A stretch of DNA of 11,413 nucleotides, from NCBI GenBank assembly GCA_026397455.1, contig JAPLUX010000062.1, positions 1 to 11,413 of the forward strand, written 5' to 3'. This document shows positions 6,265-11,413 of this stretch, in pieces (position 1 is the stretch's first letter; every line of letters begins with the position of its first letter). Source of the DNA: Candidatus Aenigmatarchaeota archaeon. Lineage in GTDB: Archaea > Aenigmatarchaeota > Aenigmatarchaeia > CG10238-14. The position numbers and the translations under genes are program-made. The notes beneath the pieces are model-generated. The model was not told the DNA's origin. It was given only the letters and a program-made list of their open reading frames with translations, and did no database searches.

Positions 6265-8598
6265 ATGGAATTCAAACCGAAGATTACAGAGAACAGGTGG
6301 AACCCAGGATTAGAGGAAAAAATAAGAAAAACATGGAATGAAGAAAAAATTTATGTTTTCAATAAAAACACTAAGAAAAAAGTATTCACGATCGATACAC
6401 CACCACCCTATCCGAGTGGTAGGCCGTGGCACATCGGTGCAGCAGCACATTATTCACAGATAGACATGATAGCAAGGACTGCAAGGATGATGGGGTTTGA
6501 AGTCTTTTTCCCGATTGGCATCGACAGGAATGGGTTGCCCGTTGAAAACTATACAGAAAAAAAATACAACATTTCCATACATGAAACGTCCAGAGAGAAA
6601 TTCATTAATCTCTGTGTTACTGCTCTTGACGACCTAGAAGCAGAAATGATCCAGATAATGAAAGTGATGGGACTGAGTGGAGATTTTGATAATTATTATC
6701 GAACTGATTCGAAAGAATACAGGACTTTAACTCAAACCACATTCATCAAACTCTGGGATAAAGGTCTGATTTATGAGGATACAAGACCGAACAACTACTG
6801 CATAAAATGCGGGACGACCATAGCGGATGCTGAGATAGAATACGAAGAGTTACCGACAGAATTGATCTACATAAAATTCAAAATGAAAGAAACTGGAAAG
6901 GACATAATAATCGCGACGACAAGACCAGAACTCTTATGTTCATGTCAAGCTATAATCTATAACCCGAAAGATGAGAGATACAAAGATTTAGAAGGTAAAC
7001 ATGCCATAGTCCCAATCTTTAGTAAAGAAGTTCCAATCTTAGCACATCCTTATGCAAAACAAGAATTTGGCTCTGGTATCGTGATGATCTGTTCTTATGG
7101 GGATTATTCAGATGTGAGAATGTTCAGAGAATTGAAGTTGAAAGAAATCATAGCGATTACCCCTGAAGGCAAGATGGGAAAGAATGCTGGAAATTATGCT
7201 GGATTGTCAATAAAAGACGCTAGGAATAAAATCATACAAGACCTAGAAAAAGCTGGTTTAATCCAGAAAAAAGAGAATATAATGCATAGAACACCGCTTT
7301 GCTACAGAAGCAAGACACCGATTGAAATCATACCGATGAAAGAATATTATCTGAAACAAATTGACTTTATTCCAGAATTATTGAAAATAGCTAAAAACAT
7401 GAAATTCTATCCTGAGAGGCATAGACAAATCTTAATCGATTGGATTAATTCTCTGACTATCGACTGGCCAGTATCGAGAAGAAGATATTACGGGACAGAA
7501 ATACCGATTTGGTATTGTAAGAATTGTAAAAAAGCTTGTTTGCCTGAGCCCGAAAAATATTATCAGCCGTGGAAGGATAACCCACCGTTCAAAACATGCC
7601 CTCACTGTAAATCTGAGAAAGGGTTCGAAGGCGAAACTAGGACATTCGATACATGGATGGATTCGAGCATTTCACCTTTGTTCATATCAAAATACGGAAA
7701 AGATGATGATTTCTTCAAGAAAACTTTCCCTGCTGGAATAAGACCACAAGCCAAAGACATAATCAGGACTTGGCTGCATTACACTATCTTGAGATGTTAT
7801 CAGTTGACGAAAAAACAAGCCTTTGAAGGGGCATGGATAATGGGTTATGGGGTTGACGAAGAAGGAAAAAGAATGAGCAAATCAAAAGGAAATGTTGTCG
7901 ATCCGTTACCTATTCTAGAAAAATACGGCGGTGATATATTCAGGTTTTGGAATGCTTCAGAAGCTGGTTTAGGCTCAGATTTCAGGTATTCAAACGACAA
8001 AATAGAAAGTTCAGCAAAATTCTTGACTAAATTGTGGAATATTTCTAGGTTTATCTCTATGTTTCCAGAAGAGAAAAAGGCAGAATTGACAGAAACAGAC
8101 AAGTGGATATTGTCAGAGCTGAATGAATTGATTAAAAAATGTATTGAAGGTTATGAAAGCTTTGATTTCTTCATTCCAGCAACCGCTTTAAGAGAGTTTA
8201 CTTGGAATTTGTTTGCTTCTCATTATTTAGAAATGGCTAAATCAAGGGCATATGGACAGGGTTTTGATGAGGAAGAACAGAAAGCTGCCTGGTATACTTT
8301 GCATCTTGTTTTGAAAACATTGTTGAAATTATTTGCACCGATTTCTCCTTTTATTACTGACTATGTTTGGAAAGAGTTGTACGGAAAGGAAAGCATACAT
8401 CTAGAATCTTTATCGAAACCTGAATGGGGTTTCGGTCTCGAAAAGTCGACTGGAAAAATAACAGAATTCAACACTGAAATTTGGAAGACGAAGAAGGATA
8501 AAGGGTTGAGTTTAAAGACTGAAATTGAGGTTAAAATACCGAAAGAATTGAAACAATTTGAGAAAGATTTAATTAACATGCATAATATCAGAATTTAA
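6265..8598 (+). CDS. valS: Valyl-tRNA synthetase, class I, archaeal type
   Basis: This cytoplasmic enzyme charges tRNA(Val) and hydrolyses mischarged threonine. The catalytic Rossmann domain opens with IDTPPPYPSGRPWHIGAA; the signature is HIGA (56-59) instead of HIGH. A zinc-binding pair C179/C182 (YCIKCG) precedes the editing domain, which starts at ATTRPELL (217-224) and runs to about 350. The WPVSRRRYYGTEIPIWYC block (ending C418), a second zinc site C418/C421...C445/C448, and FDTWMDSS are as in ValRS. The KMSKS motif appears as RMSKS (536-540). A helical anticodon-binding domain covers about 620-720, and the C-terminus ends with the archaeal ValRS-like EFNTEIWKTKKDKGLSLK block, so the 777-residue protein appears complete, though shorter than the 860-890 residues common in archaea. 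Val is preferred over Ile or Leu from these blocks. ATG 6265 is the first start after the promoter elements. Confidence 0.93.
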   Translation: MEFKPKITENRWNPGLEEKIRKTWNEEKIYVFNKNTKKKVFTIDTPPPYPSGRPWHIGAAAHYSQIDMIARTARMMGFEVFFPIGIDRNGLPVENYTEKKYNISIHETSREKFINLCVTALDDLEAEMIQIMKVMGLSGDFDNYYRTDSKEYRTLTQTTFIKLWDKGLIYEDTRPNNYCIKCGTTIADAEIEYEELPTELIYIKFKMKETGKDIIIATTRPELLCSCQAIIYNPKDERYKDLEGKHAIVPIFSKEVPILAHPYAKQEFGSGIVMICSYGDYSDVRMFRELKLKEIIAITPEGKMGKNAGNYAGLSIKDARNKIIQDLEKAGLIQKKENIMHRTPLCYRSKTPIEIIPMKEYYLKQIDFIPELLKIAKNMKFYPERHRQILIDWINSLTIDWPVSRRRYYGTEIPIWYCKNCKKACLPEPEKYYQPWKDNPPFKTCPHCKSEKGFEGETRTFDTWMDSSISPLFISKYGKDDDFFKKTFPAGIRPQAKDIIRTWLHYTILRCYQLTKKQAFEGAWIMGYGVDEEGKRMSKSKGNVVDPLPILEKYGGDIFRFWNASEAGLGSDFRYSNDKIESSAKFLTKLWNISRFISMFPEEKKAELTETDKWILSELNELIKKCIEGYESFDFFIPATALREFTWNLFASHYLEMAKSRAYGQGFDEEEQKAAWYTLHLVLKTLLKLFAPISPFITDYVWKELYGKESIHLESLSKPEWGFGLEKSTGKITEFNTEIWKTKKDKGLSLKTEIEVKIPKELKQFEKDLINMHNIRI

Positions 8599-8666
8599 AC
8601 GTTCAAACAAAAATTAATCATTATTAAAAGAAATTATACATAGGTGAATTGTATTTAACACATATC

Positions 8667-8771
8667 ATGACCAGGGAACTATTAACACAAAATGATTTTG
8701 AAAGTCATAAATTTGGTATCCTTAGTAGGTCCGATGGGACCCGTATACAAATGGACCCGGGTCCACCCTAA
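8667..8771 (+). CDS. Possible 34-aa ORF or coding remnant
   Basis: An ATG-initiated frame of 34 codons crosses the GC-rich part of this intergenic region and ends at TAA 8769-8771. The product starts MTRELLTQND and ends IQMDPGPP. A TATA-like TTATAC (8634-8639) lies about 30 bp before the ATG. I do not recognise a family. The raised GC content compared with the flanks could reflect coding, a remnant of a former gene, or a structured RNA. The overlapping inverted repeats argue that nucleotide-level structure rather than protein may be what is kept. Confidence 0.2.
   Translation: MTRELLTQNDFESHKFGILSRSDGTRIQMDPGPP
8728..8741. repeat. Small inverted repeat GGTCC/GGACC
   Basis: GGTCC (8728-8732) and GGACC (8737-8741) form a 5-bp stem with a GATG loop. 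The second arm can instead pair with CGGGTCC at 8758-8764 (7 bp, 14-base loop), so this hairpin and the next palindrome compete. Confidence 0.5.
8752..8765. repeat. Perfect 14-bp GC-rich palindrome
   Basis: TGGACCCGGGTCCA is a perfect palindrome with no spacer, in an otherwise A+T-rich region. It fits a dimeric protein binding site better than an RNA hairpin, because its own stem would have no loop. Its arms also match the GGGACCC at 8736-8742. Confidence 0.65.
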
Positions 8772-8772
8772 A

Positions 8773-8793
8773 ATTTTCTATCAGATAGAAAAT
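8773..8793. terminator. Inverted repeat at the 3' end of the P-type ATPase gene
   Basis: Two perfect 10-bp arms (ATTTTCTATC at 8773-8782 and GATAGAAAAT at 8784-8793) flank a single base. As RNA it would fold as about 8 bp with a 5-base loop. On the minus strand it sits 20 bp after the ATPase stop and is followed by TTTT, so it may mark the 3' end of that transcript; on the plus strand a T6 run (8805-8810) follows, which could end valS transcription. An operator role is the alternative. Confidence 0.45.
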
Positions 8794-8812
8794 CTATGTG
8801 ATTCTTTTTTGC

Positions 8813-11413
8813 TTAAGATAATCTTCTTGCAAACCATTTTCTTATTTCTTCAGCAAAAATTACAGTGCAGGCAATAAATGCTAATATTATCCAGTCGCTG
8901 AGATTTAGAGCAGTTGTACCGAAATATTTCTGTAATAATGGAATGTAAACCATTGAAACTATGAGAGATATTTGAGCAATTATACCGAACCATATCCACT
9001 TATTGTTAGTCAAACTTGTCTTAAAGATTGATGTTTTATTCGTTCTAGATGCTAGAACATTGCCAACTTGACCGATAACAATTCCAGCGAACACCATGGT
9101 TGTACCCTTAATATAGAGAGTACTTTTTGGATCAAGTTGCATGCCAAGATGCCAACCTCCAATAGACCATGTATGCAAACAAGCTAACATTATTCCTGCA
9201 GCAATTATTAATCCAATGTAACAAGAGCGAAGCATAACTTTGGTGCTGAATAGTCGTTCTTTTTTACTTCGTGGTCGTTCTTTCATAATTCCTGCTTCAG
9301 GTGGTTCTCTGCTTAAGGCGAGAGATGGGATTACATCTATAATTAAATCGATAGCCAAGATTTGTACAACAAGCAGTGGAAGAGGTATATTAAATAATGC
9401 ATAAAGAATGAAAGGAATCAGTTCAGCCCAGTTATGTGAGAAAACATATAGGATGAATTTTCTGATGTTTTCGTATATTACACGTCCAGACTCTACAGCT
9501 TTAACTATCGATGCAAAACTGTCGTCAAGCAAAATTATATCAGCAGCTTCTCTTGCAACGTCTGTTCCTGAAGTACCCATGGCGACTCCTATATCTGCTT
9601 CCTTTAGCGATGGAGCATCATTAGCTCCATCTCCTGTAACTGCAACAATCTCGCCATTTTTTTTGAGAACTGTCACTATTCGAAGTTTTTGTTCAGGTGA
9701 AACTCTGGCAAAAATTACATTTCCTTTTCTAACTTCTTCTACAATCTCTTGGTCACTTTTTGTTTCAAGGTCAATTCCTCGTACTATTCTACATTTTGCA
9801 GAATCAACTATGCCAACTTCTGTAGCGATGGCTTGCGCAGTGGGACCATAATCTCCAGTTATTATTACAGTTTTTATACCAGCTTGCTTCGCCATTCTTA
9901 CTGCTTCTTGAACTTCTGGTCGAGGCGGATCTTCCATAGCTGCAAGACCAACAAAAATCATTTTTGTCTCGACTTTTTTGCCATTGATACCATGATTTTC
10001 TTTTATTTCTTTGTATGACATAGCTATGACTCGTAAACCTTCGTTTGCGAATTCGTGAATTCTCGCCTCAACAGATTGAAGATTTTTTCCAGCTAAGTTT
10101 TCTATATGGTTGTTCACAATAATTTTATCACATATTGAGAGGATGTTCCTCGGAGCACCTTTAGTGTAGACAAAGACTCTGTCACCATTCTTGTGAATCG
10201 TTGTCATCATCTTCCTCTTGGAGTCGAATGGTATCATTTTTGCTACTGGTTTTTTTTCAAGCAAATTCTGAACATTTATTCCGTATTTCATGGCTGCAAC
10301 AAGTAATGCTCCATCAGTTGGATCACCTATAATACTCCAAGATCTGTTTGTATCTGACGGTTGTTCAACTTTAGCGCTGTTGCAAATTGCTGAGATTTCA
10401 AGAAGTTTTTCAATCCTATGTGATTCATCTTTTTCCAAAGTTTTACCATTGTATGTAAATTTACCACTTGGAGCAAATCCTACGCCTGAAATCTTTACGA
10501 TTTCGTTTGGAACCCATATTTTTTTAACTGTCATTTCACCTTTGGTGATCGTTCCAGTTTTATCAGTACATATTACAGTTACACTGCCCAATGTTTGAAC
10601 TGCATCCAGTTGCTTGACAAGAACGTTTTCTTTCGCCATTTTAAGAACGTTTATAGCAAGTGCACTCGATACAGTGACTTGTAATCCCTCAGGAACCAAT
10701 GATATCATTACACCTATCATGAAAAGTATGCTACTGTAGATACTCAAATGAAGCCAGACTAAACTGACTAGTAAAAAGATGCTTCCAACCACTATTGATA
10801 AGATGAAATCATATTTTGCGGTATAAGCAATTTCTTTTTGAAGTGGACTCTGTTGTTCACCTATTTCCTGAGTTAAACCTGCAATCTCTCCGAACTTTGT
10901 GTTCATTCCAGTTGCGGAAACGACTGCTTTACCACATCCCTTGGCAACACTCGTACTCATAAAAACAAGGTTTGGTGTATCAAAATACGCTGTATTAATG
11001 GCTTTGAAACTTTTAGCATTTCGTGGTTGTGGTTCAGATTCACCAGTTAGAGGAACATTGTTTACCCATAAATCGAAGGCTTCGATTAAGCGACCATCTG
11101 CAGGAATACGGTCACCTTCTTCTAAAAATATAACATCACCAGGAACTAATTCTTTTACCAATACTTTTTTGAGTTCACCGTCTCGAAAAACTTTGGCATA
11201 TTCTGGTACCCATCTCCTTAGAGTTTCCATTGCTTTTTCCGCTCGCCATTCCTGAAAAAGACTGAAAACTGTGTTAATCAAAACAACGGTGAAAATCATA
11301 GAACCCATATCCCACATACCGTCGATTATAGAAAGTATGCCTGCAATAATCAACAGAACGCTGAACAAATCTTTAAAATGCACAAGGAACTTATAGAAAA
11401 TCGACTTACGCTT
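8813..11413 (-). CDS. P-type cation-transporting ATPase, IIC (Na+/K+-ATPase)-like, 5'-partial
   Basis: This integral membrane pump uses ATP through a phospho-aspartate intermediate. The frame stays open to the window edge; the GTG at 11383 is internal to M1, and only the N-terminal domain is missing. Numbering from the edge (866 residues): M1-M2 at about 8-55, actuator TGES at 123-126, M3-M4 at about 200-255 with PEGL (241-244), DKTGT with phosphorylated D284, a nucleotide-binding domain with YTKGAP, the hinge GDGANDAP (594-601), then M5-M10, giving ten spans. Cation-site residues match Na+/K+-ATPase in identity and spacing: E242 in M4, N661 and E664 in M5, D689 and D693 in M6; NIPLPL and the following IMKERPRSKKE loop are also IIC-like. 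The M8 position corresponding to the third-Na+ Asp is Asn (GQVGNVLASRT). No beta subunit gene is visible. The transported ion (Na+, K+, H+ or Ca2+) cannot be settled from sequence. Confidence 0.9.
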   Translation of the reverse strand, partial: KRKSIFYKFLVHFKDLFSVLLIIAGILSIIDGMWDMGSMIFTVVLINTVFSLFQEWRAEKAMETLRRWVPEYAKVFRDGELKKVLVKELVPGDVIFLEEGDRIPADGRLIEAFDLWVNNVPLTGESEPQPRNAKSFKAINTAYFDTPNLVFMSTSVAKGCGKAVVSATGMNTKFGEIAGLTQEIGEQQSPLQKEIAYTAKYDFILSIVVGSIFLLVSLVWLHLSIYSSILFMIGVMISLVPEGLQVTVSSALAINVLKMAKENVLVKQLDAVQTLGSVTVICTDKTGTITKGEMTVKKIWVPNEIVKISGVGFAPSGKFTYNGKTLEKDESHRIEKLLEISAICNSAKVEQPSDTNRSWSIIGDPTDGALLVAAMKYGINVQNLLEKKPVAKMIPFDSKRKMMTTIHKNGDRVFVYTKGAPRNILSICDKIIVNNHIENLAGKNLQSVEARIHEFANEGLRVIAMSYKEIKENHGINGKKVETKMIFVGLAAMEDPPRPEVQEAVRMAKQAGIKTVIITGDYGPTAQAIATEVGIVDSAKCRIVRGIDLETKSDQEIVEEVRKGNVIFARVSPEQKLRIVTVLKKNGEIVAVTGDGANDAPSLKEADIGVAMGTSGTDVAREAADIILLDDSFASIVKAVESGRVIYENIRKFILYVFSHNWAELIPFILYALFNIPLPLLVVQILAIDLIIDVIPSLALSREPPEAGIMKERPRSKKERLFSTKVMLRSCYIGLIIAAGIMLACLHTWSIGGWHLGMQLDPKSTLYIKGTTMVFAGIVIGQVGNVLASRTNKTSIFKTSLTNNKWIWFGIIAQISLIVSMVYIPLLQKYFGTTALNLSDWIILAFIACTVIFAEEIRKWFARRLS

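Noticed and set aside
8728..8765. Possible tRNA gene in the GC-rich island
   Set aside because: There is no T-loop GTTCRA motif, no D-arm and no acceptor stem pairing at a workable distance.
9408..9851. 147-codon plus-strand frame antisense to the P-type ATPase
   Set aside because: It overlies the hinge and M5 region of a strongly conserved ATPase and gives a Ser/Thr-rich peptide with no family signature, as expected for an antisense shadow.
1..11413. CRISPR array, insertion sequence, toxin-antitoxin or defence system
   Set aside because: No regularly spaced repeats, transposase, terminal inverted repeats around a gene, or defence-type domains are seen; the PIN domain belongs to a large ATPase-KH protein and not to a VapBC pair.

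Overview
The window looks archaeal and A+T-rich. It carries ribosomal protein eL31, an archaeal PIN/PilT-type ATPase/KH protein, a stand-alone TFIIB-type zinc ribbon, an archaeal-type myo-inositol-phosphate synthase and an archaeal-type valyl-tRNA synthetase. Several genes have TATA boxes (TTTAAAT or TATAAAA) about 30 bp before the start codon, as in leaderless or short-leader archaeal mRNAs. The K/E-rich ribosomal protein tail, the small zinc-ribbon gene and the loss of the usual eL31 gene neighbourhood would suit an uncultivated, possibly DPANN-type archaeon. That placement is inference only.

Layout from left to right. Positions 1-546 (+) hold the 3' part of a single-pass membrane coiled-coil protein. 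eL31 (638-1030, +) and asparaginyl-tRNA synthetase (1100-2590, +) follow, each with its own TATA box. The PIN-ATPase-KH gene (2593-4224, -) converges on asnS with two bases between the stop codons; its reading frame continues upstream to 4311 but has no standard start there. Diverging from it is a 43-residue zinc-ribbon gene (4403-4534, +), then an unrecognised 154-residue protein (4594-5058, +). Inositol-phosphate synthase (5092-6177, -) and valyl-tRNA synthetase (6265-8598, +) diverge from a shared promoter region with a palindromic TATA element. A 214-bp convergent intergenic region holds a compact GC-rich cluster of inverted repeats. The window ends inside a P-type cation ATPase (8813-11413, -) whose membrane ion-site residues match the Na+/K+-ATPase (IIC) group.

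Most of the content is housekeeping: translation (eL31, AsnRS, ValRS), probable RNA or nucleic-acid handling (PIN-ATPase-KH), lipid or solute precursor synthesis (inositol phosphate) and ion homeostasis. Nothing shows a defence, CRISPR, transposon or secondary-metabolite system. The points most worth a second look are the PIN-ATPase that has lost the strand carrying its first catalytic Asp, the zinc-ribbon microprotein, the GC-rich palindrome cluster at 8727-8793, and the IIC-like P-type ATPase.
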